A DNA stretch of 46,743 bases from a bacterium (GTDB lineage: Bacteria; Cyanobacteriota; Vampirovibrionia; Gastranaerophilales; Gastranaerophilaceae): NCBI GenBank assembly GCA_017471365.1, contig JAFUUC010000076.1, positions 1-46,743 on the forward strand, written 5' to 3'. This document shows positions 1 through 7,449 of this stretch, piece after piece (the first letter of the stretch is position 1; the number at the start of each line of letters is the position of its first letter). The position numbers were made by a program, and so were the translations under genes. The notes under the pieces were generated by a model. It was not told where the DNA came from. It did no database searches and was given only the letters and a program-made list of their open reading frames with translations.

Positions 1-4
1 TAAA

Positions 5-26
5 TCCCTCCCTAACTAGGGAGGGA
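5..26. repeat. Palindromic intergenic repeat, copy 1
   Basis: The arms TCCCTCCCTA and TAGGGAGGGA flank a 2-base centre, giving a 10-bp near-perfect hairpin. The same unit recurs at 267-286 and 421-442, so it is a dispersed repeat rather than a one-off terminator. It lies in a gene-free segment at the window edge. Confidence 0.85.
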
Positions 27-39
27 AAGATTGATAAAG

Positions 40-114
40 ATCCTGAAACAGCCCTGCATACAGGCTCACACGTCCTCGCTCCGCTGCGGCGGTTCGCTTT
101 GTAAAGTTCAGGAT
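40..114. repeat. 75-bp element bounded by inverted ATCCTGAA / TTCAGGAT
   Basis: ATCCTGAA at 40-47 and TTCAGGAT at 107-114 are perfect inverted copies. They enclose a GC-richer core with a CCGC/GCGG mini-hairpin near 81-89. The base composition is clearly unlike the surrounding AT-rich genome, which suggests a small mobile or dispersed repeat unit. No ORF is visible inside. Confidence 0.6.
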
Positions 115-194
115 GACAAGTATTGTGGATCAAGAAAAACCACTCACCCGAATTTCTAATGCTCAGTTTTCGCATTGAAATTCTTCCCTCTCCC

Positions 195-264
195 GTCGGG
201 AGAGGGTTGGGGAGAGGGGACGGACTTATATTTGACCTTTGTGCTAGATCGAACCACCCACCCT
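195..264. repeat. 70-bp direct repeat, copy 1
   Basis: The segment beginning GTCGGGAGAGGG and ending CCACCCACCCT recurs at 348-417 with only two substitutions that I can see. The two copies are 153 bp apart and are each followed by one of the TCCCTCCC palindromes and a CACCCTGAA hairpin. This indicates duplication of a composite unit. Confidence 0.85.
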
Positions 265-266
265 AA

Positions 267-286
267 CCCTCCCTAACTAGGGAGGG
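267..286. repeat. Palindromic intergenic repeat, copy 2
   Basis: CCCTCCCTAACTAGGGAGGG, the same palindrome as at 5-26 and 421-442, lies just after the first 70-bp direct repeat. Confidence 0.85.
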
Positions 287-297
287 AAGTTTTTGCT

Positions 298-325
298 GTC
301 ACCCTGAATTTATTTCAGGGTCTAT
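298..325. repeat. CACCCTGAA hairpin repeat, copy 1
   Basis: ACCCTGAA and TTCAGGGT form an 8-bp stem with a short AT loop. The 28-bp unit recurs at 452-479 with one difference. Confidence 0.75.
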
Positions 326-347
326 GCATTAGATCGTTAACGATGTG

Positions 348-417
348 GTCGGGAGAGGGTTGGAGAGAGGGGACGGACTTATATTTGACCTTTGTGCAAG
401 ATCGAACCACCCACCCT
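348..417. repeat. 70-bp direct repeat, copy 2
   Basis: Second copy of the unit at 195-264, differing at about two positions (G to A near 364 and T to A near 398). It is followed by the palindrome at 421-442, as copy 1 is followed by 267-286. Confidence 0.85.
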
Positions 418-420
418 TGA

Positions 421-442
421 TCCCTCCCTAACTAGGGAGGGA
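421..442. repeat. Palindromic intergenic repeat, copy 3
   Basis: Third copy of the TCCCTCCC-TAACTA-GGGAGGGA palindrome, identical over 22 bases to copy 1. Confidence 0.85.
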
Positions 443-451
443 AATCTTAAT

Positions 452-479
452 GTCACCCTGAATTTATATCAGGGTCTAT
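452..479. repeat. CACCCTGAA hairpin repeat, copy 2
   Basis: Second copy of the 298-325 hairpin. Its last bases overlap the stop codon of the MntA-like gene (476), so it may also serve as the 3' end structure of the toxin-antitoxin transcript. Confidence 0.7.
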
Positions 480-775
480 TTATCTATTGCTTTGACTAAA
501 TCAACTTTTATTAATTCGTAAAAATCTTTATCAATATTGTTGTAATCTGTAAGGTTCACAATGTAAGGCAAGTTACTGTTATCAAAAAGAGTTTTAATTA
601 GGCTCAAATCATCTTGCGAAACGTCGCCTTTTACGAGTATATCAAGATCAGACATCGGGCGGAAATTACCCTTGACCCGCGAGCCGTAGTAATAAAACTC
701 GTATTTATGCATAAATATACCAAGTATTGAATCGATAATGAATTGCTCCGAATCCGCTACGCCCTTAATTTTCAT
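476..775 (-). CDS. mntA: MntA-like minimal nucleotidyltransferase (antitoxin)
   Basis: This 99-residue protein has the nucleotidyltransferase signature GSX10DXD: G31-S32, ten residues, then D43-L44-D45. In the MntA/HepT family the small nucleotidyltransferase neutralises its partner HEPN RNase by AMPylating a tyrosine in the HEPN active-site motif. Its start overlaps the end of the upstream hepT-like gene by 11 bp, so the two are translationally coupled. The protein is about the usual length for minimal nucleotidyltransferases. The family and motif are clear; the antitoxin role is inferred from the pairing and from known MntA/HepT systems. Confidence 0.85.
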   Translation of the reverse strand: MKIKGVADSEQFIIDSILGIFMHKYEFYYYGSRVKGNFRPMSDLDILVKGDVSQDDLSLIKTLFDNSNLPYIVNLTDYNNIDKDFYELIKVDLVKAIDK

Positions 776-1172
776 CTGACTCCTTATTCAATTTATCAAT
801 AAAATACCTTACATCAGCTAAAAAGCTTGGAATAGTTAAAATCAGAGTTCTTGATTTGTCAAAATCATATTCATGAGCCGTATTATTACGCTTTTGGTAA
901 TAATTTTTCCAATTTTTCCAATTCAGGGTATATCCGTACCCTTCCATAAACCTGAATATATTATTCATAGAAAGCTCTTCTTCATTTTTACCATATTTTT
1001 GAATAAGAACTTTTTTTGCAAGCTTCCAAGCCACTTCAAGTGTATACTCAAATCGCTTTACGCACGCATCTGTGATGTATTCAATAAATACAGATTGAGG
1101 GTTATTTGCGTAATCCTCGTAGCACTGATTTAATGATTTGTATGCTTTTATCAGATTGTTATATTTAATCAT
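765..1172 (-). CDS. hepT: HepT-like HEPN-domain toxin (HI0074 family)
   Basis: An all-alpha 135-residue protein of the nucleotidyltransferase substrate-binding (HI0074) / HEPN class. It carries the HEPN ribonuclease motif RX4HXY: R95, H100, Y102. In characterised systems this motif cleaves RNA, and the tyrosine is the residue AMPylated by the partner MntA. A Shine-Dalgarno GAGG lies 7 bases before the ATG. The gene precedes mntA in the same operon. Whether it is active as a toxin cannot be told from sequence, but the motif is intact. Confidence 0.85.
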   Translation of the reverse strand: MIKYNNLIKAYKSLNQCYEDYANNPQSVFIEYITDACVKRFEYTLEVAWKLAKKVLIQKYGKNEEELSMNNIFRFMEGYGYTLNWKNWKNYYQKRNNTAHEYDFDKSRTLILTIPSFLADVRYFIDKLNKESDEN

Positions 1173-1213
1173 CCAAAAACCTCACACCTGATAATACCAC
1201 GAATATTAAAAAA

Positions 1214-1243
1214 TTGCCATACAAGTCAAATACTTTTTATAAT
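1214..1243 (+). promoter_or_regulatory. Sigma70-type promoter giving a leaderless mRNA
   Basis: TTGCCA (1214-1219), an 18-bp spacer and TATAAT (1238-1243) form a near-consensus promoter. The expected transcription start falls on the ATG at 1250, six bases after the -10 box. An in-frame TTG at 1214 is the -35 box and not a likely start codon. Confidence 0.75.
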
Positions 1244-1249
1244 AGTGAT

Positions 1250-2500
1250 ATGGTATTCTACGATGTGATAATTCTTGGCGGCGGAACAGCAGGGTGTAGT
1301 ACTGCCTGGAATTGTGCAAAATTGGGATTAAAAACGCTATTAATTGAAAAAAAAACTTATCTTGGCGGGACTATGACAGCAGGACTCGTTGTTCCTGTTA
1401 TGAAATCCGGCGAAAATCAAATAAATACTGATTTTTATACTAAACTCACCGCCAGAATGCACGCAGCAGGCGGTCAAGTGACCTACCAAAATAACCACGG
1501 CTGGTTTAATCCTATTATACTTAAATCGGTTTTAGAACAAATGCTACTGGATGTTGGTGTTAACATCCAATATAATACATTATCGGTATCTAACGATAAG
1601 ATACATACTGATAATAATCTAATCTTAGGAGTAGATATTTTATCGGAATATATCGAAGCGAAGTATTTCATAGATGCGACAGGGAATTTAGATTTTTGCA
1701 AAGAATTAGGATGTCATTTTTTACCACAACCGGAAGCATTTCAGCCAATGAGTTTACGGTTCATTATGTCCGGGATTGATTTAGATAAATTTGCACAATG
1801 GCTTCTCAGAATGGATAACGACAGAGAGGTTACAACGGTTGAATATATTAATAGTGTTGTTCACTTATCTACGGCTTATACGTGGGACAGTGATAAAAAT
1901 TGGGCTTTAGCACCATTATTTGATGGTGCGGTTTCTAAAAATATTATAAAAGACACTGATCGAAACTATTTTCAAGTATTTTCAATTGCAGGAATGCCTG
2001 ATTCACTTGCGTTTAACTGCCCCCGCATAGTAGAAAACCTTAATCCTAACATTGATTCAGATATTCAAAAGGCTTATGAGATTGGAAAAGCCGCTATTTA
2101 CAGGTTAGAAAAATTCTGTAAAATATACTTTCCGGGATTTGAAAATTCTTACGTTTCAAAAATCGCAGATCAAGTTGGGATAAGGGCTTCAAGGCAAATT
2201 CGTGGTAAATACATTTATACAATTGATGATTTACGTTCCGGCAAAAAATTCAAACATCCCGCTGTCATTTCAAATTATCCGGTAGATGTTCATAGTGGTA
2301 AAAAAGATAGTTCAAGGCTTGAAAAGACCGGCGAATACCAACTTCCGATAGAAAGTTTGATGTCTATTGATTATGATAATCTGTTTGTAGCAGGACGCGG
2401 TTTGAGTGCAGATTCACTTGCACAAGGTGCATTGAGAGTTCAAGCAAGCTGTTTTTCTATGGGTGAAGCTGTCGCAAAATATTTAGCAGCGATTGGATAA
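1250..2500 (+). CDS. FAD-dependent oxidoreductase (FAD_oxidored type)
   Basis: The protein begins with an N-terminal Rossmann fold carrying the dinucleotide-binding motif GGGTAG, followed by an acidic end of beta-2 (LLIEKK) and a GGTMTAG loop typical of this flavoprotein family. A C-terminal FAD-contact region reads LFVAGRGLSADSLAQGALRV. At 416 residues it is a single-domain enzyme, and its substrate cannot be predicted. The ATG at 1250 is chosen because an ideal promoter ends six bases upstream and no ribosome binding site exists, so translation is probably leaderless. Its 3' end overlaps the convergent disulfide-reductase gene by 18 bp. Confidence 0.8.
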   Translation: MVFYDVIILGGGTAGCSTAWNCAKLGLKTLLIEKKTYLGGTMTAGLVVPVMKSGENQINTDFYTKLTARMHAAGGQVTYQNNHGWFNPIILKSVLEQMLLDVGVNIQYNTLSVSNDKIHTDNNLILGVDILSEYIEAKYFIDATGNLDFCKELGCHFLPQPEAFQPMSLRFIMSGIDLDKFAQWLLRMDNDREVTTVEYINSVVHLSTAYTWDSDKNWALAPLFDGAVSKNIIKDTDRNYFQVFSIAGMPDSLAFNCPRIVENLNPNIDSDIQKAYEIGKAAIYRLEKFCKIYFPGFENSYVSKIADQVGIRASRQIRGKYIYTIDDLRSGKKFKHPAVISNYPVDVHSGKKDSSRLEKTGEYQLPIESLMSIDYDNLFVAGRGLSADSLAQGALRVQASCFSMGEAVAKYLAAIG

Positions 2501-3841
2501 TTTTGTACAAAGAATTTGGGCTGCATCTAATAGCGGATCGATCGTAGGTGAATAAGGAGGAGAATAAGTTAAATCATTATTTTTGAACTCTGCGACCGTC
2601 AGATGCCCAAGCAATGCACTCGTAAGAGTATTTATTCTCTTGTCTGCTCCTACTGCTCCGACAGCCTGTCCTCCTAGCAGTAGTCCTGTAATTTTGTCCG
2701 CAACTACCTTTATAGTAATTTCTCCGGCTTCCGGCATATAACCAACCATATCATTTTTTGTAATTGTTACCGAAACAGGTGTAAAACCAATTATTTTAGC
2801 TTCACGTTCTGTAATACCGGTCATTGCCATCGTAATTTTAAGGCATCTGGTGACAGTCGAAGCCAATACGCCATCAAATTCACAGTAAACCCCGGCAGCA
2901 TTCATCGCTGCACATCTTCCCTCCTTATTGGCTGTAGAACCCAAAGGAATCCAAACGTTTTGCCCGGAAACAATATGTGTCTTTTCAGCACAATCGCCAC
3001 AGGCATAGATGTTCTCAATATTTGTTCGCATAAGTTTGTTAACTTTTATCGCTCCGGTCGTTCCTATCTCAATCCCCGCATCCTCAGCAATTTCAACATT
3101 TGGACGGACTCCGGCACATAAAACCATCATGTCGGTATTAATAATTTTACCTGATGAAGTTACAACTTTTTCTAAATTATCCTCTTTCCCTATTAATTCA
3201 ACAACTTTCTCTCCTGTGAGAAATTCAAATCTGCCATTATTTATTTCTTCCAGCTTTTTCCTGATTAAATCAGACATGTCATCGTCATATGCCGGCATTA
3301 TCCTTTCTTTTTGTTCTATAATAGTGACTTTAAGATTATTTCTGACAAAAGATTCTAAAAGTTCTAACCCGATGTAACCGCTGCCGATAATTAGTGCGTG
3401 CTTTGATTCTAGCATTTTTTTTCTGATATTAATACCGTCTTCAACTGTCCTTACAGTGTAAATGTTTTTAAAATCTTTTATCCCTTTTATATATGGTACA
3501 AACGGGTTTGCACCTGTTGCTATTATTAATTTGTCGTAGTGTATCGGTGTCGTAAGACAGTCTCTGCATACAAGAATTTCGTTATCAGGCGGTACAATTT
3601 TTTCTACATTACAATTAAGATATACTTCTATACCGTCTTGTCTAAATTCTTCCGGAGAACGAACCAAAAGTGCTTTATAGTCAGCAAAGTTCCCGGCTAT
3701 GTAATAAGGTAATCCACAAGACGAATAAGAAACATGGTTATCTCTGGTAAAAATTTTGACACTGGCATCCGGAAGTAAACGTTTTATTTTAGCAGCGGCT
3801 TTAGCACCTGCTGCGACCGCACCTATTATGACTATATTCAT
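2483..3841 (-). CDS. CoA-disulfide reductase / NADH oxidase family flavoenzyme
   Basis: This 452-residue class I pyridine nucleotide-disulfide oxidoreductase belongs to the single-cysteine subgroup. An FAD-binding GxxxxG sits at residues 7-12, and the redox motif SYSSCGLPYYIAG has the single catalytic Cys42. A second Rossmann motif (IIGSGYIGLELLE) binds NAD(P)H, and a YACGDCAE segment contacts the flavin. CoA-disulfide reductases, NADH oxidases and peroxidases of this group all share these features and cannot be separated here. It probably works in thiol or oxygen/peroxide defence. The mRNA appears leaderless: TATATT lies six bases before the ATG. Confidence 0.85.
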   Translation of the reverse strand: MNIVIIGAVAAGAKAAAKIKRLLPDASVKIFTRDNHVSYSSCGLPYYIAGNFADYKALLVRSPEEFRQDGIEVYLNCNVEKIVPPDNEILVCRDCLTTPIHYDKLIIATGANPFVPYIKGIKDFKNIYTVRTVEDGINIRKKMLESKHALIIGSGYIGLELLESFVRNNLKVTIIEQKERIMPAYDDDMSDLIRKKLEEINNGRFEFLTGEKVVELIGKEDNLEKVVTSSGKIINTDMMVLCAGVRPNVEIAEDAGIEIGTTGAIKVNKLMRTNIENIYACGDCAEKTHIVSGQNVWIPLGSTANKEGRCAAMNAAGVYCEFDGVLASTVTRCLKITMAMTGITEREAKIIGFTPVSVTITKNDMVGYMPEAGEITIKVVADKITGLLLGGQAVGAVGADKRINTLTSALLGHLTVAEFKNNDLTYSPPYSPTIDPLLDAAQILCTKLSNRC

Positions 3842-3862
3842 AGCTAAAATATAAACAGCTAT
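3840..3862 (-). promoter_or_regulatory. -10 box within an inverted repeat, leaderless start
   Basis: On the minus strand the TATATT at 3853-3848 is followed by six bases and the ATG of the disulfide reductase. It is bracketed by the inverted arms ATAGCT and AGCTAT, which could be an operator. The -35 match is weak. Confidence 0.5.
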
Positions 3863-3888
3863 AAATAAAATTGTTATCCCCGCTCAGG

Positions 3889-4029
3889 CTAATTAACACC
3901 GTAAGTGTTCAAAATCATCTGACGCATAAATTCCGAATATGAGTCAATATCACTTTTTGCTTCCTCAGCCTTCTCAACAAGCTTTTTAAGTTCAATAATA
4001 ATATTGTTTCTGATTAAATCTTCATACAT
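3889..4029 (-). CDS. Small hypothetical charged helical protein
   Basis: A 46-codon ORF starting MYEDLIRNN and ending LNTYGVN. The centre is rich in Lys and Glu (LKKLVEKAEEAKSDID) and predicts an amphipathic helix. A weak AAGG lies about 11 bases upstream of the ATG. It sits in the otherwise empty 280-bp gap between the disulfide reductase and the ABC permease. I do not recognise the family. Codon use looks like that of its neighbours, so it may be real. Confidence 0.45.
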   Translation of the reverse strand: MYEDLIRNNIIIELKKLVEKAEEAKSDIDSYSEFMRQMILNTYGVN

Positions 4030-4124
4030 AACACATATACCTTATAACTCTCTACAAAATTGTAATTCGGCTAATGTAATAAAAAACTTTAATATTATGT
4101 ATAAATGTTAAGTATTATCTTAAA

Positions 4125-5006
4125 CTATTCTTCGTTATAAACAATTTTTTTACGTAGATTCCACTGTATAAGCGTTAGTACAAGTATAATTAAAAATAAA
4201 ACATACGCTATTGCACTTGCTTTTCCGACATTAAAATATTCAAATGCGTTGTTATAAATAGCATAGACCAGTACATTTGTACTATCAAAAGGACCACCTT
4301 GGGTCATTAAAAAAATTAAATCAAAAACCTGAAAAGCACTTATTGCCGTAATTATAATTACAAAAAATATTGTAGGTGCAAGCACCGGTATCGTAACATA
4401 CATAAATATTTGTCTATCATTAGCTCCGTCAATTTTTGCTGCTTCAAACAAATTTTGTGATATTGTAGATAGTCCCGAAAGAAATATTATCATATTGTAT
4501 CCGATAAGCTTCCATACTGAAACTATTATCAATGCCGGCATTGCAAAATTTGAATCGTAAAGCCAATTTATATTCAAATGTAAAAAGCGATTTAGAAATC
4601 CTATATTTGGATCAAATATCCAAGCCCAAACAACGCCAACAACAACCATAGGAGTGATAAAAGGTAAAAAATACGCTGTTTTAAAAAATTCACTTCCTCG
4701 AATTTTAGAATTTAGTATCGCCGCAAAAATTAATGGTAAAATTACACCCAAAATAGAAGTAGAAACAGCAAATATTATAGTATTCACGACTATTTTGAAA
4801 AATAATTCACTATGAAAAAGTTCTTTATAATTACTAAACCCTACAATTTGAATTGGATTTAGCAAATCCCACTTAGTAAAACTCAAACCAAAAGAGCAAA
4901 TGACAGGAATAATAATAAATATAAATATTCCAACAAGTGCCGGTAAAATAAATATCAATGCTGCATAATTTTCTTCATTTAAAACAGATTTGGTAGATAT
5001 TTTCAT
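4125..5006 (-). CDS. Sugar-type ABC transporter permease (MalF/UgpA family)
   Basis: This 293-residue inner-membrane protein has about six transmembrane helices. Its EAA loop EAAKIDGANDRQIFMYVTIP contacts the ATPase subunit in carbohydrate-uptake ABC importers. MalF/UgpA-type permeases normally pair with a second permease (MalG/UgpE type), a solute-binding protein and an ATPase. None of these lies next to it here, so the partners must be elsewhere or lost. The gene is divergent from the phosphohexomutase. There is no clear Shine-Dalgarno site; TATAAT lies 11 bases before the ATG, leaving a leader of only a few bases. Confidence 0.85.
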   Translation of the reverse strand: MKISTKSVLNEENYAALIFILPALVGIFIFIIIPVICSFGLSFTKWDLLNPIQIVGFSNYKELFHSELFFKIVVNTIIFAVSTSILGVILPLIFAAILNSKIRGSEFFKTAYFLPFITPMVVVGVVWAWIFDPNIGFLNRFLHLNINWLYDSNFAMPALIIVSVWKLIGYNMIIFLSGLSTISQNLFEAAKIDGANDRQIFMYVTIPVLAPTIFFVIIITAISAFQVFDLIFLMTQGGPFDSTNVLVYAIYNNAFEYFNVGKASAIAYVLFLIILVLTLIQWNLRKKIVYNEE

Positions 5007-5041
5007 GGTATGATAAAATTATAAAATAAAGGGAGTGTATT

Positions 5042-6466
5042 ATGCAAAAATATGAACACGCATTCGGGAAGAATGATATACGGGGAATTTACGGAGAAGA
5101 TATTACTGAAGAACTTTTTTACAATGTAGGAAAAGGCTATGTTGATTGGCTTTCTAACCAAAAAAACAAAAATTCTGACAGTCTTAGAATAAGTGTGTGC
5201 ATGGATGCCAGACTTCACTCATTGAGTCTTAAAACTGCTTTAATTAGAGGGTTAATTGATAGTGGAGTAAAATTTATTGAAGACTATGGCATAGCCCCTT
5301 CGCCTTTAGGGTATTACTCAGAATTTGCTCATAACCTTGATGGTGCAATGGTAATAACTGCAAGTCACAATCCCAAAGAATATAACGGTATGAAAATGAC
5401 CTGCAATCACCAAACATTGAATGAGTCACAAATAAAGGAATTAAAAGAGTATACATTTAAAAACTGGTCCGGTTTGCCAAATAATATTTCAAATCCAGAT
5501 TTTTCGGCTGAAATTATACCCGAATATATAGAAGATATGTCCGAACGATTTGCCGGCGTTGGTAATGGAGTTAAAGTTGTTGTTGATAGTGCAAATGGCA
5601 CCGGAGGAATTGTTGGTCCTGAATTATACAAGAAAATAGGTTGCGATGTAATTGAACTTTATTCTGAGCCTGATGGTAATTTCCCAAATCACCATCCAAA
5701 TCCGAGTTTGATATCATCGCTTGAAGTTATACGCAAGACTGTTGTTGAAAGTAATGCAGACTTGGGTATTGCGTACGACGGCGATAGTGACAGAATTGGT
5801 GTTATTGACTCAAAAGGTGTGCCTCTGACCGGCGATAAACTACTTTCTATATATGCACTTGATATTATTGACCAAAAACCAACTGTTGTTTCAGAGGTTA
5901 AGTGTTCGCAAGTTCTTTATGACACTATTAATGAAAAAGGCGGTAATGCTGTGATGTGTCGTACAGGACACGGCTTTATTAAAGAAAAAATGAAAGAAAC
6001 CGGTGCAGTTCTTGGCGGTGAAATGAGTGGACATACTTTCTTTAAAGATCGCTACTACGGCTATGATGACGCAGTTTATGCTGGTTGCAGAATTATTGAA
6101 ATAATTTCAAAAAATAAAAAATTAAATGAAAATTTTAGAATAGAGAACCTGCTTGAACCATTTAATAAGGTATTTACAAGTGATGAAGTTCGTTTTCCTT
6201 GTCCAAATCATTTGAAGAAAGAAGTTTTGGGTTGTTTTATGCACGATGTAGATTCAAATCCTGATATGTTTGGAGCAAAGATAAAAGAAATCGTAACTCT
6301 GGACGGTATGAGAATCGTTTTTGAGGGTGGTTTTGCATTAATTAGACAATCTAATACCGAACCGGTATTTACCCTTCGTTTTGAGGGCCGTAGCGAGTCT
6401 GAATGTAACCACTTTAAAGATGTCATGCTTTCAAGTTTGAATGAATGCTTAAAACTCAAAGTATAA
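5042..6466 (+). CDS. Phosphomannomutase / phosphoglucomutase
   Basis: A 474-residue alpha-D-phosphohexomutase that interconverts hexose-1- and hexose-6-phosphates for cell-surface sugar synthesis and glycogen metabolism. All four hallmark loops are visible. They are the phosphoserine loop TASHNPKEYNG (Ser108), the Mg-binding DGDSDR (Asp246, 248, 250), the sugar-specificity loop GGEMSGH and the C-terminal phosphate-binding RQSNTEP. GEMSGH is typical of bifunctional PMM/PGM enzymes. GGGAG lies about 7 bases before the ATG. A strong terminator follows immediately. Confidence 0.9.
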   Translation: MQKYEHAFGKNDIRGIYGEDITEELFYNVGKGYVDWLSNQKNKNSDSLRISVCMDARLHSLSLKTALIRGLIDSGVKFIEDYGIAPSPLGYYSEFAHNLDGAMVITASHNPKEYNGMKMTCNHQTLNESQIKELKEYTFKNWSGLPNNISNPDFSAEIIPEYIEDMSERFAGVGNGVKVVVDSANGTGGIVGPELYKKIGCDVIELYSEPDGNFPNHHPNPSLISSLEVIRKTVVESNADLGIAYDGDSDRIGVIDSKGVPLTGDKLLSIYALDIIDQKPTVVSEVKCSQVLYDTINEKGGNAVMCRTGHGFIKEKMKETGAVLGGEMSGHTFFKDRYYGYDDAVYAGCRIIEIISKNKKLNENFRIENLLEPFNKVFTSDEVRFPCPNHLKKEVLGCFMHDVDSNPDMFGAKIKEIVTLDGMRIVFEGGFALIRQSNTEPVFTLRFEGRSESECNHFKDVMLSSLNECLKLKV

Positions 6467-6467
6467 C

Positions 6468-6494
6468 AAAAAGCGGGTATATAACCCGCTTTTT
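6468..6494. terminator. Bidirectional rho-independent terminator
   Basis: AAAAAGCGGGT and ACCCGCTTTTT form an 11-bp perfect stem with an ATATA loop, so each strand has a T-run after the stem. It separates the convergent phosphohexomutase and rsfS genes, and the rsfS stop codon is inside it. Confidence 0.9.
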
Positions 6495-6879
6495 ATTTTT
6501 TATATTCACTATATTTTTTTGCAATTTCGTGCCACTCATCTTCTGTAATGCTGAATGCGTGACTCCAAAATTTTTCTAAGGCATAAGTCTCACGTTCTTC
6601 CTTATGAAGTATATGAATTACCACGTCACCGTAATCGAGCAAATTCCATCGGTTTTTTTGGTCATTTTCGGTACGAAGCGGAAGCTTAGAAAAAGTTTTT
6701 TTAACTTTATCTTTAACATTTTCCATTAATGCTTTAACCTGTGGTGTAGAATCACCGGTAGCAATTACGAAGTAATCTGCTAACGATGACACATGACTTA
6801 TATTTAAAATTTTGATGTCCTTGGCTAATTTATCATCTAAAAATTGTGCAGTTGCACAGGCAAATTCTCTTGTATCCAA
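6493..6879 (-). CDS. rsfS: Ribosomal silencing factor RsfS
   Basis: A 128-residue Iojap/RsfS protein with the family core ADYFVIATGDSTPQVKAL and the WNLLDYGDVVIHI strand. RsfS binds uL14 on the 50S subunit and blocks subunit joining during starvation. The length is normal for the family. It lies 12 bp downstream of rpiB in one operon, with GGAG about 10 bases before its ATG. Confidence 0.93.
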   Translation of the reverse strand: MDTREFACATAQFLDDKLAKDIKILNISHVSSLADYFVIATGDSTPQVKALMENVKDKVKKTFSKLPLRTENDQKNRWNLLDYGDVVIHILHKEERETYALEKFWSHAFSITEDEWHEIAKKYSEYKK

Positions 6880-6891
6880 ACTATTCTCCTA

Positions 6892-7326
6892 TTACTCCAA
6901 CATATCAACACGGCGTTTATGACGTCCACCTTCAAAACCTGTCTTTAACCAGATATCAACAATATCTAATGCTAAATGTTCACCGATAACTCTTTCACCT
7001 AGACATAAAACATTCGCATTGTTATGAGCTCTTGAAACCCTTGCAGAATAAGTATCACCACACAATGCCGCACGAATACCATGAACTTTATTTGCAGTAA
7101 TTGACATACCAATGCCGGTTCCGCAAATCAAAATGCCTCGGTTTGCCTCGCCAGAAATAACTTTCTCAGCGACTTTTCTAGCTATTATAGGATAATCGCA
7201 AGATTCCGGCGTATGCGTACCTACATCCACAAAATAAATATTTCTTGACTTTAAATAATCTATAACACTTTCTTTGTATCTGAACCCACCATGATCAGCA
7301 CCAATTGCCACTTTTAAATTTTCCAT
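6892..7326 (-). CDS. rpiB: Ribose-5-phosphate isomerase B
   Basis: A 144-residue RpiB that interconverts ribose-5-phosphate and ribulose-5-phosphate in the pentose phosphate pathway. Visible signatures are AIGADHGG at the N-terminus, the catalytic-cysteine loop ICGTGIGMSI, and the HNNANVLCLG segment. Length is as expected. It is the first gene of the rpiB-rsfS operon, with GAGG about 7 bases before the ATG and a good promoter upstream. Confidence 0.93.
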   Translation of the reverse strand: MENLKVAIGADHGGFRYKESVIDYLKSRNIYFVDVGTHTPESCDYPIIARKVAEKVISGEANRGILICGTGIGMSITANKVHGIRAALCGDTYSARVSRAHNNANVLCLGERVIGEHLALDIVDIWLKTGFEGGRHKRRVDMLE

Positions 7327-7355
7327 ATAACTACCTCACTAATATTTACAACTTA

Positions 7356-7384
7356 ATTGTACAAATTTTTTCACTTATTGTAAA
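7356..7384 (-). promoter_or_regulatory. Promoter of rpiB-rsfS
   Basis: On the minus strand TTTACA (7384-7379), a 17-bp spacer and TACAAT (7361-7356) lie about 30 bases upstream of the rpiB ATG. This unit has a conventional leader with a Shine-Dalgarno site. Confidence 0.7.
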
Positions 7385-7397
7385 GAGTTTTACAAAT

Positions 7398-7420
7398 AAA
7401 AAAGAGGCATAGAAGCCTCT
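7398..7420 (-). terminator. Terminator of the flagellar operon
   Basis: On the minus strand AGAGGC, a short loop and GCCTCT are followed by a T6 run, 30 bases after the stop of the flagellar rod/hook gene. Confidence 0.8.
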
Positions 7421-7449
7421 CAATATGGAGTTTAATACATGAAAATTAA

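Noticed and set aside
1-479. A CRISPR array in the repeat-rich left edge
   Set aside because: The repeats differ in type and spacing, there is no regular repeat-spacer pattern and no cas gene.
873-1133. An ORF on the plus strand opposite hepT
   Set aside because: It is antisense to a gene with an intact catalytic motif, lacks a ribosome binding site and has low-quality composition.
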